From Hybos culiciformis (taxonomy: Eukaryota > Arthropoda > Insecta > Diptera > Hybotidae): a DNA stretch of 64,000 nucleotides. Both the position numbers and the translations under genes were made by a program. Under the pieces are notes generated by a model that was given only the letters and a program-made list of their open reading frames with translations, had not been told where the DNA came from and ran no database searches. The stretch is from NCBI GenBank assembly GCA_964007475.1, contig OZ023275.1:30943619-31007618 (forward strand), given 5' to 3'. Positions 29,401-38,979 of the stretch are shown one piece after another; positions within the stretch are counted from its first letter, which is position 1, and every line of letters starts with the position of its first letter.

Positions 29401-32400
29401 AATATGTTATAAAATATACTAACATATTTTTAATTTTTACCATAGACATGATATTATTATTATTAATTTGGTACAAAATAAAAATCTAATAAATTCGAGA
29501 TTTATTTAAAATTTAGTTACTTTATTCATTTTAACATTATTCAATAAATATTCTAGAAAAATAATTTATACTAAATGAAATCTTAAGTTCAAAAAATAAA
29601 TATATATTTTTTTGTATTATGGTCTCTTTGTTTATCCTTTGGGCCCATAAATCAAACCTTTTAAATATATAATTATTATATAATTATAAATTGTCTGTTC
29701 GTTTTATCAAAAACTTCATTATTTCTAAAAACCTTTTAACATTAATTCGAATAACCTTTTAAAAATCAATAATAATCTTATATCTTTAAATTTTTGTTTC
29801 CCTCATGAAACTCTTGATAATCGTTAATTTACTGATTGGAACGATATAAAATTTTCAATCATCAATAGTAACCATCTCCATTATTTTAATAAAAATAATT
29901 CTTTTATTAACTTCTTTATATATCTAATGTTTTATAAACCGTTCTTTTTTTTTAATATTTAATTTTTATTTTAAAATTTAAAAAAAAAAAAACTATTTTT
30001 AATTTCTTTGGGGAAAATGATATATTTTTCATTTTCAAATTTATTATTATGTAATTTATTTTTAAATCATAAATGTGGTATTTTAATGAAGAAAAATTTT
30101 TTTTAGTTTTTTATTTTTATTTTTTTTTTAGTTGTAATGTTTTATTTATTAAAAATTAAAATACACAATATAAAAATTTCAATAACATCATAAAAAGAAA
30201 ATAATAGGTATATATGTTTTAAAGAATTTTATTTTGCAATTTTTTTGTTTGATTTTATTTTATATATTAATTATCATTACTGTCCAATGTTAGGTAAATA
30301 TTAAAATTGAAGCTTATAAACAAATAATAATTATACTCTTATTATTTTTAATTAAATTTTTATTTTCATTAACAAATATTATTTAAACCAAATATTTATG
30401 TTGTTTTTATGTTTCTAAATATATAAATAAAATATATTTTATGTAAACTTGATAATATTAAAATAAATATGTATATTATATTTATTATCAAACAAATATT
30501 ATTCTGTTATAGTAAAAATAATCGTCATAAAAATAATAAGAATTAAAATTTTAAAGAATTTCTTTCTGATTATTTTGACTACTAATAATAGAGCAAAAAA
30601 ATCAATTCGAAGATTTGACACAAAATCGTTAAAACATTTAGTTCTAACAGAATAGTTCTTTTAAATAATTTAGTATTATTTTATTAACAGTAGTTAGTAT
30701 AACTAAGTTTTTTTTTTATTTAAATATTTAAGGACCATTATAGTAACCGACAAATTTAACTTGGGAAGCCTAGGTCTTTCAAAATTAATACAAAATTTTA
30801 CAATAGTTTATTTAAGTTACAGAATAAATTGGCTTCTGTAGTAAAAGTAATAAATAGTGCCTTAATTGATTTGAGGTCAAAACACATTTGTTTATTTACT
30901 TATAAACTGAATTTATTTTTAAGTTTAGTTCAAAATTATAAAACATTCTCAAGACAAAATAATTTTTAATTCACTTAAATTATTTCGATACCTTTCATTA
31001 TTTTATTGTATTTTCTGTTAAGAAATTTTATTTATTTTTTATTTAATTATAATATTTTCTTATGTTTACCTTCAAAACTAAATAAAAAAATAATAAGAAA
31101 AAGCAATTTCATGATTGGAAAAAATTATATTTACATTAAAACATTAAAAAATAATTTCTTTAGATAATCTCCCTTGATTAATTTACATTTTTTTGTTTTT
31201 TTTTCTTTTGTTATAACAAACATTCACAACAATTTACGAAAAGCCTTTGGTGTAAAAAGTCTGTACATTTTTTTTAAATGATATTATTTATATGAAGACT
31301 TATATTGAGACTACTAAGCTAAGAGCATTGTCAAATTTCGCAAAAAAAAACCACAGAGTCTCCCATTTTGAAATACTTAAGATAATCTTTAAGTATAGTT
31401 TTTAGTTGAGTTTTTAAATTTAGCCCTAATCAGAAACCACAAAATGGAGTTTTAAAAATTTTAAGTCTACTTGAAGTGAAAAACTATTATTTTAAAAAGT
31501 TCCAATAAATAGAGAGCAAATTTTTGATGATGGCAAATTTATAGCAAATAATGTCAATATATAAAAAAAATTAGTATAGTTGGCGTATAAATTATTTCAA
31601 CTAAGGGAAGTATTTTTTACTTTTTGATGGCATGTAATGCTAATGAGTGAAACTCAAAATTCATAAAACAAAGTTCTTCAGCGCTTTTCTTTTTCATTTT
31701 GATTAAAAATAAATTCAAATTTATTCTTGAAATTTTGAAACTCAAATTTTCTAAATAGCCTAGCCATTCAAAAAAAGTGAAACTAATACAAAATACATAG
31801 CACCAAAGACTTTTTTCCTAACATATAAAAAACATTATTTAATCCTTGCTTGCATATTTGTTTTTTTTTTTTTACTTTAATTATTTTAATTTTTTCATCA
31901 TTAAACAAAACTTATAAAAAAAAATTATATTTAACGATATAATTTTAAGTTTTGATATTCATTAGTTAACTAGTTTGAATTTTCAGTCGCATTAAATTCA
32001 AATTTTTTCTGATTAATCTTGATTTTAATATAAACTTTTCTTTTATTTTTTTTTGCTAATAAAATAAATAATTTTCAGAATTCTTCTTTATCAAATTCAA
32101 ATGTCATAAAACTATTTTCGATTATAATAATTTTCAAAAAATCTTTTAAATTACATAATGTAATGGGAAAATTAGAAAGTAAATTTTTTCACGAAACTCA
32201 AAACATAATCTTATGACATAAATTTATAATTGTTGTCTTGTTGCTGCGTTCTTCTTCTTTATGTAAGAGAAATGAAAATTGTAATATTTATTTTATAAAA
32301 ATTTCAACACTCTTAAATCACATTTCCCATTATAATTTTGGTATACGTACCTAATATTAATTTAAATTTAGGTTCAATCATTGAGTAATAATATTTATAA

Positions 32401-35400
32401 GAGGGTCAGAATTCATAAAAGTAAATTTCAGAATTTTTTTTTTTCAAATTACTCAAAAAATATGACAATATTTTCAATGTATTGAATAAAAATTTTATAC
32501 TCAAATGTGTTTATTCTTAATACAATAATAAAAATAATAAAATTAAGAATAAACACATTTGAGTTAAAACATTTTACTCAATACATTCAAAATATTGTCA
32601 TAATTTTTGAAAAACATTTACTTGTATGAATTCTGTCCCTCTTATAAATATTATTACTCAATGGTTCAATTTAAACCAAATTTATAATATATTCTATTTA
32701 ACGATATTATAATAAAAAAAAAAATTGAGATATTATCACATTCTAGAATTTCAGTTATAAAAAAAATTTCATTCTTTGTTTTGTTTATTATTGCTTTCAA
32801 TTTTTATTTTTATATTTTTTAAAAAGAAAAAAATGTTTTTTGTTTTAAATTTCCTTGTTAACAAGAAAACTTGGAAAAATGTTAAACAAAAAAAAAAAAT
32901 TAAATATTTTTAATTCGACACATAAACTATAAATAATCACTTAAAAAAGAACACAAAAAACATTATCAAAATTAAATTTCAATTTCATACAATTAAAATT
33001 AAAAAAAAACAAAAAATAGAAAACAAAAATATACAAAAATTTAATTATTTTTCTCTTATTTACTTTTTTTTTAACTTTATTGTTATGTTATGTAAAAAAT
33101 TTAATTACTGTATTCTAAAAAAAAAAAACCAATAACAATATTAAAAAAAAAAAATAAAAAGGCGAGATTATCTACAGAGTGGAATTACCAGATATGGAGC
33201 AGATAACACTAATATACCTGGAGAATAATGATGCTGACTATCGTAAGTCGAGCGACTTGTAAAAAAAAAAAAAATTGAATTCAAAATCCATTTTTGCAAC
33301 AAAAAAATTGAATTGAACGAAAACACATTCATTTTTTTTTTTAGAAAATAAATTATTAAAAAAAACATAATTCAAAAAAGTTACCATTCATTCACAAACT
33401 CATAAAAATAAGCGTTAATACGGAACTTGTATTTTATAATTTAAGTAAATTATATTACCAATATAAATTATTAATGATAATTATTTTTGATAATAAAATA
33501 ATAAAAAAATAAAAATTAAAATAAAAACTTGTTATCAGCACTTTTGACAAGGTGGTCAAAATATTCAAATTTAATGAATTATGAACTTAAAATGAATGCA
33601 AAATTTTAACTTTTTGATACTTTAGTAGCTAGTAATTATTTTCGAATCATTTTTAAAAAAAGAAATATTTTTCTACCTTGTTATTTTATTAAAAAAAACA
33701 ATGTAAAAAATGTTAAATTTAATTTCAAATATTAATTTTAAGTAATTACAATATTAATGTTGGCAAGCTTTTTTTTTTGTTAAACGTACATTTTATAATA
33801 TAAATTTAAATCTATTGCCAGTTTTATCAAAAAACAAAAGACCATACAAGAACCGTATAAGCTTTAAAGATTGTATTGTGACATCATTTGCTAAATCTTG
33901 TTTCAAATTTCATAATTGACAACATTCCTTTGGTTGTGTAAGCAGTTATATATCAAAATTGATTTTCAATTAAAGTAAATTACATTTAAAATATTCAATC
34001 TCATTTGATTTTAATATTTTTTAACGTGACATACCCCATTAGTTGCATTGTGAAATTCATTAATCGATTTATAAAAAAATGAGATTGAGAACTTAATGAA
34101 TGTATAAGTGTATACATATTTGTATAATATAAACATATAAACATAAACTAGGAATCATATTTAATTTCATTGAAAAGCTGACTGAAACTACTTTATAATA
34201 TATTGAAATTACTTTTATAATATATGTAGCATTGAAAATATAAAAACAATTTATAATTGATTTTAAATTAATGAAATAAGTTTGTTGACTCAAAATAGGA
34301 ATAATCTTATTGTGAGATACGCCATAAACTCTACAAGTCTACAACATTAGAAAAACTTTTTTTTTGTCAAATTACAGGTGTCAAAGTACATAAATCCTCA
34401 ATTTCTCTATTTATTTCAAGAATAAAATGAGAATAATCGAGTCTAGCGATAAGTTGTATGCAGAATTCCTTGTTGATTTCTAAAATGTTTTCTGTTTGAA
34501 AAAAGTAGACAATTCGACATAAGCTTTAAAAGAATCGACCTAAAAAAAACTACGCGAGGAGACAATAAGATATAAATACTAAATTGAATGCGTCTCTTAT
34601 CGAATGTAATTCCAATTTAATAAAATTAAATTAAAATTGGAAAATTTATTTTATTTACGTCACATTGATAACTTTTTTGAATAACTAAAAAATTTTGATA
34701 ATTGTTTATTCAGGAAAAACTTTTTTCAAAATTTCTAAAATTAAAAAGCTATAAAAATAAATTTTATATTTCCGTTTTCGATTTAACTTAAGTTGTTAAT
34801 TTTTATATTTTTCATCGATCAATAAATTTATATTCATCTTATATATTTTCTCGTCTTGTTTCTGTATTTTCAATCAAAAATGTAATTTATTAATTTTTTT
34901 ATTTTTTCTTTATTATTTAAAGTTTTATATACTTTGTACAATTATTATTTTAATTCCTTAATTTTTATACTTAATTTGATTATGTCATTGAAAAAAAAAA
35001 TCATATTTTTTACTTAAAAATCACAAAACTATATTTTATTTCGAAAAATATCACCCCAAAGTTAAAAAAAAAAAAAAATTTGTTACGTTGTTTTATAGAT
35101 ATAAGTTTTAATATTAATTACATATATTTTTGTTTTCAATTAAATTTTAGATTCATGCATCTCTCGTTCAAATACAAAACCTAGTAAAGTTTGTGTGTCG
35201 ATATAATTAATATAATTAAAAAAATAAAAAAAAAAATAATCAATTTTATTAAATCGAAACCAATGTTCTAAAAATATAATTATTTTGATACTGATCATCA
35301 TTCCATATTTTTATCGTACAATATCTACATATCATCTTTTATTTAAAGAGATAACGATAGTAAATTTTATTCATCAATAAATCACAATTATAATAGGTTT

Positions 35401-38400
35401 ATATTTGTATGTCTGTACCAACAAATTTTTATTTGTATTAATTTGATATAGGTATACATAAATTAAAAAAAAATATTTGAATGCCTGTAACTTTTTAGGC
35501 ACATCAATTACGGGCCTGAAGGACTACAACAATTTTAAATTACAGTTGTTATAAAATAATATTATTGATAGTATAATTATTTATTTATTGTTATCTGAAA
35601 ATATTTAACTACATAAACGTACTAGGCTTTGTAAAATAGATCAGAGATCTTGTAGATATTTTACTTAAAAAAATTATAGTTCTTTTGATCAAAAGCTCTA
35701 GTCTAGAGTGTAGAAGTTTTATTTAGGAAATTGTTATACTTAGTCTAACTATTTGCATTTTTGATTAATTTGCTTGCGTTTTTTATTTTATTTTAACGTG
35801 CTTTTAATAGTTTTTATTTTACCTTTTTTTTTAATTTAATTTGCTCTGATAATATTAATATTTTTTTTTAGTTTGTTTAACATAATTTGCTTTTTAATTC
35901 TAATTTAAATAGATTGGAAGAAATTTGTATATTATATATATATATATATAGGAACAACACTGATTTTATGTATTTTTTTATCTTTACTTAATAATTTCTT
36001 CAAGTTTATTATCATTTGTTGTGTATTAATAAATCAATTATATATAATCTCAATTAACCCAATTTGAGTTAAATTTTGAGGTGAGAAATTATAAAAATTA
36101 GACAATCGTAATCTGATAGGATAAATATTTTTTATTTCCATAAATAAACATAAGTCTAGAAAATATTTCTATTCATAGCTGTACACTAGTAAGATAATGT
36201 ACAAATCGTATCTTTGAATTAATAATGACAATATCAAAAGTTTGAATTTAATAAAAATAAAAATCAGTCTCAAATGCTGTAATCTATAATAATGTTAAAT
36301 AAATAAGTGTTCATTTCTTTTTTTTTTTTTTTTAGTGAAATATATTGGAAATTAGGGTACGACAATTTTATCATTTTTATAATTGTCACTAGTTGATTAT
36401 TAATACCAAAATATATAAAATAACTGAAATTATGAATTGGAAGATCGAAAGAGTATTGCAGTTATAAGTTTTCAGATAAATACAATCTAAAATTTGCTGG
36501 CGAAAATACAAAAAAAACTTAATTTTATTAATTTTAAGGATTTTCTTATAAATTGTTTGTTTCTAAAATAGTTGATCAATATTTCTTTTATCAACCCAAA
36601 CACTCTACGGTTGCTTCTGATGTAGATTGATGGGATTTATCCATTGATTGCTTATGAAAAAATATATGAGATTTTCATGGTACAGTGGTAGTAAAATAAT
36701 GTTTTCATAAAAAAATCAAATTTTTATTGTCTATTATAAAATAGTTTATTTTTGAATCTTAAAAAAACTTTTAAAAATTCATTTAATGTACAACTTTATG
36801 GCAACAACAAAAGTATCTTTTTAGTCAAGTATTTTGGAACAATTATATCCCAAGTTTGTAAGTTACATGGACATGGAACATATACAATGAAACATTTACT
36901 AATTTTAGATTTTAAATGAATTATCCTTTTATTAAAATTCATTTTAGACTAGCTAGGAATAAAGTTATTTTACATCAAAATCTAATTTATTTCTTCAATA
37001 TAAGTAAATCATAAATGCATGATTCCTTGTTTTGTATTTTGGTAACATTAAAGTTTAGTACACAAAAAAAGGGTTTTTTGTTTCTAACATTTACTGTTTA
37101 TTGACACTTTCATGTGTATGTCAACTATCAACATAGCTTGTTGCCTCAAATTTTGAGTTTTTTAGTTTTATCTTCCTTTTTTAATATAATATAATAAAAT
37201 TTATAAAATTAAAAAAAATTACCATCAATTATTTAGTTTCAAAATTTTGTTACGAAGCACAAATATTTCTTAAGATTGTTAATAAATATTGGTAAGAACA
37301 TAAATTCGCAGTCAAACCATTAAATATGTGATGATTTCATACTGCTAACTCTTCTATTTTAGGAAGGAAGGGACGTATCCCTTATAAATAGAAAAAAAGG
37401 GTTAATGTGTTTGATGATTTTTTTATTTCATTTTAGTATTAATTAAAGTTATAGTTTGGATTTCCGCATACAGATTATTGATTCCTTGAGATATTGTCTG
37501 AACATGTGATTCTCAAAGCCTTGTTAAATAAATCTTTTTTTCATAGACATTTTTTTGTTTATCTCGATTTTTTTTGTGTTAAAATCTAGATTTCACCAAA
37601 TATCAGGCTCCTAAAAAATTTAATTTTTTTAGATGCAAATATGTATTTAAAAAAAACAAGACTTTCAGAACCAATTTTTTTTATTATAAACAATGAGTAA
37701 AGGCAAAAAAGTTTACCCAAATGAGTACATAAAATAATAAATAACTACTCTACTTTTTTAGGATACGATTCTAACGTAAAATTAACATTCTATCAGTGAA
37801 GTTAAAATATTAATTTTGATGCTATTTTAAGTCCTATTAAATATAAAAATAATATTTTGCACGTTGATATTTTTTCTACGTTATTTGAAAATGTTTATTG
37901 TTTTTGCATTGCGCTATAAGTATTAGTTTCCCATTTTAAGTTTTAACTTGATAGAATTTTTTTTAATAGTTTTAGATAAATTAATTTTTCACATTTATTA
38001 AAAGAAAAAACTTTATTGAGAAATTGTATTTTCTAACAAAATTGTATTTCTAATTTTTACAGCATCTGATGAAAATGTCTTATCTTATGAAGCTGTGCAA
38101 CGATTGCAAATTAATTATACTAGGCCAGTTATTATATTGGGTCCAACTAAAGACCGCATAAATGATGATTTAATTTCAGAGTATCCCGATAAATTTGGCT
38201 CTTGTGTACCGCGTAAGTTGAATTTTGAATATCATTCGTTAGCATTTAAATACTTGATTTAATATTAATTGAATTTTTGAACCCAATTTTATTATCAGAT
38301 ACAACACGACAAAAACGAGATTACGAAGTTGATGGGCGAGATTATCACTTTGTAGCTTCACGAGAACAAATGGAACGTGACATTCAAAATCATTTATTTA

Positions 38401-38979
38401 TTGAGGCTGGACAATATAATGACAATCTTTATGGTACTTCTGTTGCTAGTGTAAAAGAAGTTGCTGAAAAAGGAAAACATTGTATTCTAGATGTATCCGG
38501 TAATGCTATAAAACGATTACAAGTAGCACAATTGTATCCAATAGCTGTATTTATAAAGCCAAAATCGGTAGATTCTATAATGTAAGTTCAATTAAATATA
38601 TTATATTATTTGTGTTAAATTTGTGTTGCATTGCATTATAATTACATTATAATATTTTTCCAGGGAAATGAACAGGCGAATGACTGAAGAACAAGCTAAG
38701 AAGACTTATGAACGTGCTCTTAAAACCGAACAAGAATTTGGTGAATACTTTACAGGTAAATGACTAATAGAGAATTCCATCGGAAGATAAAATACCACTC
38801 ACTTTTACTAGACTAGACGTTATCAATTAATCTGTAGTACTATCAAATTTTAAATATCTAATTTTTCTTCAGGTGTTGTTCAAGGTGATACTATTGAAGA
38901 TATTTACAGTAAAGTGAAGCAATTAATTTGGTCACAATCAGGCCCAACAATATGGGTACCATCTAAGGAATCTCTATGA
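5277..38979 (+). CDS. dlg1: dlg1, Discs large MAGUK scaffold (gene span; spliced)
   Basis: Membrane-associated guanylate kinase scaffold of septate junctions, synapses and epithelial polarity complexes. The exons read in order as N-terminus, PDZ1, PDZ2, PDZ3, SH3, hook, and guanylate-kinase-like (GK) domain ending IWVPSKESL, nearly collinear with Drosophila Dlg. The DlgA-type coding path is 17213-17293, 24645-25184, 25549-25777, 25851-25938, 26054-26267, 26327-26740, 27154-27259, one or more hook cassettes, 38063-38212, 38299-38581, 38664-38755, 38873-38979. All junctions have GT/AG and matching phases. The core is 767 aa without optional exons. A second N-terminus (5277-6687) joins in phase 0. 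Its L27 exons, known from Drosophila S97 forms, are not in the window. Introns are long and AT-rich. No frameshift or in-frame stop was found. The gene identity is seen directly in the protein; isoform usage is inferred from phase. Confidence 0.97.
6388..6498 (+). CDS. dlg1: dlg1 S97-type linker exon 1
   Basis: Thirty-seven codons, acceptor TTTACAG at 6387, donor GTATAA at 6499 (weak), phase 0 at both ends. It begins [13 protein letters not shown], which matches Drosophila DlgS97 NQRMRIESD just after the L27 domain, and ends in a Gln-rich stretch. This supports the presence of the S97 isoform class in this species even though the L27 exons are outside the window. Confidence 0.85.
6610..6687 (+). 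CDS. dlg1: dlg1 S97-type linker exon 2
   Basis: Twenty-six codons with donor GTAAGT at 6688, phase 0 at both ends. The encoded [20 protein letters not shown] segment is Gln/Ser-rich, like the Drosophila linker before VNGDDSW. The acceptor (TTCAATTCAAG at 6609) has a poor pyrimidine tract, so the exact start is less sure than the end. It splices in frame to the microexon at 24041 or directly to 24645. Confidence 0.75.
6755..6800. repeat. 22-bp hairpin in dlg1 intron
   Basis: AGGATAAATAAAACTAAATC (6755 onward) and its reverse complement ending TTTATTTATCCT at 6800 form a 22-bp stem with one mismatch and a 2-base loop. It lies 67 bases after the donor of the 6610 exon. Confidence 0.6.
7562..7727. 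repeat. two-copy direct repeat, period 82 bp
   Basis: Two diverged units sharing TACGTGATGAAAAACTACTT and the preceding TTGTT(C/T)ACCAGTTT segment, offset by 82 bases. Origin unknown; probably a relic of a transposon or satellite. Confidence 0.6.
10109..10658. mobile_element. piggyBac-like non-autonomous element, TTAA-flanked
   Basis: TTAA at 10109-10112 and 10655-10658 flank a 542-bp body. Its ends read GAGCCCTCAATGTGAAA on the left and TTTCACATGCAGGGCTC on the right, reverse complements with two mismatches (17-bp terminal inverted repeats). TTAA target duplication is the hallmark of the piggyBac superfamily. The body has no transposase frame, so it is a deletion derivative or MITE. Confidence 0.75.
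13920..14130 (+). mobile_element. tRNA-derived SINE-like element
   Basis: RNA polymerase III A box TGGTGTAGTGG (13930-13940) and perfect B box GGTTCGATTCC (13974-13984) are spaced as in a tRNA. A T-arm stem GTGGG/CCCAC closes around TTCGATT. The anticodon and acceptor stems do not pair properly, so it is not a functional tRNA gene. The unrelated T-rich sequence after it fits a SINE body. The 3' boundary is approximate and no clear target duplication was fixed. Confidence 0.65.
16053..16223. mobile_element. palindromic MITE
   Basis: Arms 16053-16134 and 16137-16223 are near-complete reverse complements: left ATATGTAAAC...CAAAAATACATTGACAC, right GTGTCAATGTATTTTTGTG...GTTTACATAT. They meet at a small loop around GAGACCGAAGGTCGAG. 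A negative-strand frame across it (16046-16288) is an artefact. Confidence 0.7.
16384..16507. repeat. 31-bp tandem repeat, about 4 copies
   Basis: CATCTAAAT begins copies at 16384, 16415, 16446 and 16477 (exact 31-base spacing), each running CATCTAA...TTTCATTAT.TACGC.GATG. The last copy is diverged. Confidence 0.8.
17213..17293 (+). CDS. dlg1: dlg1 DlgA-type first coding exon
   Basis: Twenty-seven codons starting [18 protein letters not shown] and ending FNLDT, with donor GTAATA at 17294, phase 0. Drosophila DlgA starts [17 protein letters not shown] and continues to SSLFNLDS before VNGDDSW, so the start codon and exon end are secure. The 5' UTR and promoter of this form must lie in the AT-rich sequence just upstream. 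No clear TATA or initiator could be singled out there. Confidence 0.96.
17294..24040. other. dlg1 intron between DlgA first exon and microexon
   Basis: A 6.7-kb AT-rich intron. Apart from the retrotransposon remnant at 20633 and a possible element relic around 22660-22760 (CTTTCTGTCTGTCCGACTTT, a motif common in intronic repeats) I see no gene. The frame at 22803-23039 is low-complexity. Confidence 0.6.
20633..20743 (+). pseudogene. non-LTR retrotransposon ORF remnant
   Basis: Thirty-six codons from ATG 20633 to TGA 20741: [20 protein letters not shown] then [16 protein letters not shown]. The GRPR-x-KW-x-D...DL pattern is the familiar C-terminal tail motif downstream of reverse transcriptase in arthropod non-LTR elements. 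It stops early and no RT domain is adjacent, so it is a decayed fragment. Confidence 0.45.
24041..24079 (+). CDS. dlg1: dlg1 optional 39-nt microexon
   Basis: A 13-codon exon ([13 protein letters not shown]) between a strong acceptor (long T tract then TTTCAG at 24040) and donor GTAAAA at 24080, phase 0 at both ends. It lies 565 nt before the PDZ1-PDZ2 exon. It can be included or skipped without changing frame, between either N-terminus and the conserved VNGEDSW. The evidence is open frame, phase symmetry and good splice sites. I cannot confirm the protein match from memory. Confidence 0.7.
24080..24644. other. dlg1 intron before PDZ1-PDZ2 exon
   Basis: AT-rich intron of 565 bases between the microexon donor and the TTTTAG acceptor at 24644. 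Nothing else seen. Confidence 0.8.
24645..25184 (+). CDS. dlg1: dlg1 PDZ1-PDZ2 exon
   Basis: One 540-nt exon (180 codons), acceptor TTTTAG at 24644, donor GTAAGT at 25185, phase 0 both ends. It starts [15 protein letters not shown]1 carries the carboxylate-binding loop GLGFSIAGG (about exon residues 16-24). PDZ2 has a second GLGFSIAGG followed by [15 protein letters not shown] domains bind the C-terminal tails of channels and adhesion proteins. The linker between them is Lys/Arg-rich ([10 protein letters not shown]). A reading frame on the opposite strand here is only a shadow. Confidence 0.97.
25185..25548. other. dlg1 intron within PDZ2
   Basis: AT-rich intron of 364 bases. Nothing notable beyond normal splice signals. 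Confidence 0.85.
25549..25777 (+). CDS. dlg1: dlg1 PDZ2 end and linker exon
   Basis: Acceptor TTTTAG at 25548, donor GTATGC at 25778; it enters in phase 0 and leaves with one base over. [19 protein letters not shown] completes PDZ2 (last helix and strand KVVLIVGK). A low-complexity Ser/Thr/Gln linker follows, as in Drosophila Dlg. Confidence 0.95.
25851..25938 (+). CDS. dlg1: dlg1 PDZ2-PDZ3 linker exon
   Basis: An 88-nt exon, acceptor ATTCTAG at 25850, donor GTGATT at 25939. It encodes [20 protein letters not shown] and AVSTEDIS, matching the conserved insect segment immediately before PDZ3. Phase 1 in, phase 2 out. Confidence 0.96.
26054..26267 (+). CDS. dlg1: dlg1 PDZ3 exon
   Basis: A 214-nt exon, acceptor TTTTTTAG at 26053, donor GTGAAT at 26268; phase 2 in, phase 0 out. 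[20 protein letters not shown] opens PDZ3. [20 protein letters not shown] and [13 protein letters not shown] follow. PDZ3 binds the C-termini of partners such as neuroligin- or Crumbs-type proteins in the MAGUK family. Confidence 0.97.
26327..26740 (+). CDS. dlg1: dlg1 PDZ3 end, SH3 domain exon
   Basis: A 414-nt exon (138 codons), acceptor TTTTAG at 26326, donor GTAAGA at 26741, phase 0 both ends. It finishes PDZ3 ([17 protein letters not shown]), then encodes the SH3 core ([51 protein letters not shown]) and the start of the basic hook ([13 protein letters not shown]). The MAGUK SH3 folds intramolecularly against the GK domain. Confidence 0.97.
26741..27153. other. dlg1 intron between SH3 and hook exons
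   Basis: Intron of 413 bases, AT-rich, no additional exon seen. Confidence 0.85.
27154..27259 (+). CDS. dlg1: dlg1 hook exon (constant)
   Basis: A 106-nt exon, acceptor TTTTTAG at 27153, donor GTAAGT at 27260; phase 0 in, phase 1 out. [20 protein letters not shown] and [15 protein letters not shown] match the Drosophila hook. In the family this basic segment between SH3 and GK binds 4.1/ERM-type proteins and calmodulin. Its phase-1 end accepts any of the three following cassette exons or the GK exon directly. Confidence 0.96.
27518..27583 (+). CDS. dlg1: dlg1 hook cassette exon A (Asn-rich, 22 aa)
   Basis: A 66-nt exon, acceptor TTTGTCCAG at 27517, donor GTAAGT at 27584, phase 1 at both ends. 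It reads [20 protein letters not shown] then TQ. It corresponds to the Asn-rich insert that Drosophila DlgA carries between GSDQE and [10 protein letters not shown]. Spliced to 38063 it gives [14 protein letters not shown], close to the fly sequence. The longer open frame upstream of it (from 27361) is not needed. Confidence 0.85.
29005..29049 (+). CDS. dlg1: dlg1 hook cassette exon B (15 aa)
   Basis: A 45-nt exon, acceptor TATTCTAG at 29004, donor GTATGT at 29050, phase 1 at both ends. It encodes [15 protein letters not shown], which is identical over most of its length to a known Drosophila Dlg hook variant. It sits alone in an AT-rich 5.6-kb stretch, so the match is convincing despite its size. 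Confidence 0.92.
32371..32670. mobile_element. hAT-like foldback MITE in dlg1 intron
   Basis: Arms 32379-32520 and 32542-32663 are inverted copies: left CATTGAGTAATAATATTTAT..., right its complement ending ATTATTACTCAATG. GGTTCAAT occurs directly at 32371-32378 and 32663-32670, a 7-8-bp target duplication (one base is shared with the right end). The duplication size suggests hAT. There is no coding potential. Confidence 0.75.
33162..33242 (+). CDS. dlg1: dlg1 hook cassette exon C (27 aa)
   Basis: An 81-nt exon ending at donor GTAAGT (33243), phase 1 out. The frame reads [19 protein letters not shown] then ENNDADY. It is markedly less AT-rich than its surroundings and has no repeat character. 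The only acceptor that keeps phase 1 is AAAAAG at 33161, preceded by an almost pure A tract instead of pyrimidines, so the 5' end is uncertain. Spliced to 38063 it gives DADYPSDENV. The length and symmetry match the other two cassettes. An opposite-strand frame over this interval is a shadow. Confidence 0.75.
38063..38212 (+). CDS. dlg1: dlg1 GK domain exon 1
   Basis: A 150-nt exon, acceptor TTTTTACAG at 38062, donor GTAAGT at 38213, phase 1 both ends. [20 protein letters not shown] leads into [20 protein letters not shown] and PDKFGSCVP, the start of the guanylate-kinase-like domain. In MAGUKs the P-loop-like GPTKDR segment lacks real kinase function and the domain binds phosphopeptides instead. 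Confidence 0.97.
38299..38581 (+). CDS. dlg1: dlg1 GK domain exon 2
   Basis: A 283-nt exon after an 86-nt intron (acceptor TTATCAG at 38298, donor GTAAGT at 38582), phase 1 in, phase 2 out. It encodes [20 protein letters not shown], the conserved [20 protein letters not shown] and [18 protein letters not shown], ending PKSVDSIM. It covers the GMP-binding-like and lid-like regions of the GK fold. Confidence 0.97.
38664..38755 (+). CDS. dlg1: dlg1 GK domain exon 3
   Basis: A 92-nt exon, acceptor TTTTCCAG at 38663, donor GTAAAT at 38756, phase 2 in, phase 1 out. It encodes [20 protein letters not shown] and [10 protein letters not shown], the late helices of the GK domain, nearly identical to fly Dlg. 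Confidence 0.97.
38873..38979 (+). CDS. dlg1: dlg1 last coding exon to first stop (TGA)
   Basis: Acceptor TTCTTCAG at 38872. It encodes [20 protein letters not shown] and [15 protein letters not shown], the canonical Dlg C-terminus, then TGA at 38977-38979 followed by C. It is the end of the standard protein. See the separate entry for the open frame beyond it. Confidence 0.97.

Larger units (their letters stand above)
27584..38062. other. dlg1 hook-region introns
   Basis: A 10.5-kb AT-rich interval broken only by cassette exons B (29005) and C (33162) and by the foldback at 32371. There is a 22-bp direct repeat near 29374-29420 and a TA run near 35935-35951. Small frames (28385-28588, 29237-29422, 34093-34293) are chance. 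Further microexons cannot be excluded by eye. Confidence 0.6.

Noticed and set aside
33168..33368. Negative-strand open frame of 66 codons
   Set aside because: Shadow of dlg1 cassette exon C plus A/T homopolymers.
37365..37392. Possible extra dlg1 exon after acceptor TTCTATTTTAG
   Set aside because: In phase 1 it gives only RRKGRIPYK and then a stop, with no convincing donor. It could make a GK-less form but nothing supports it.
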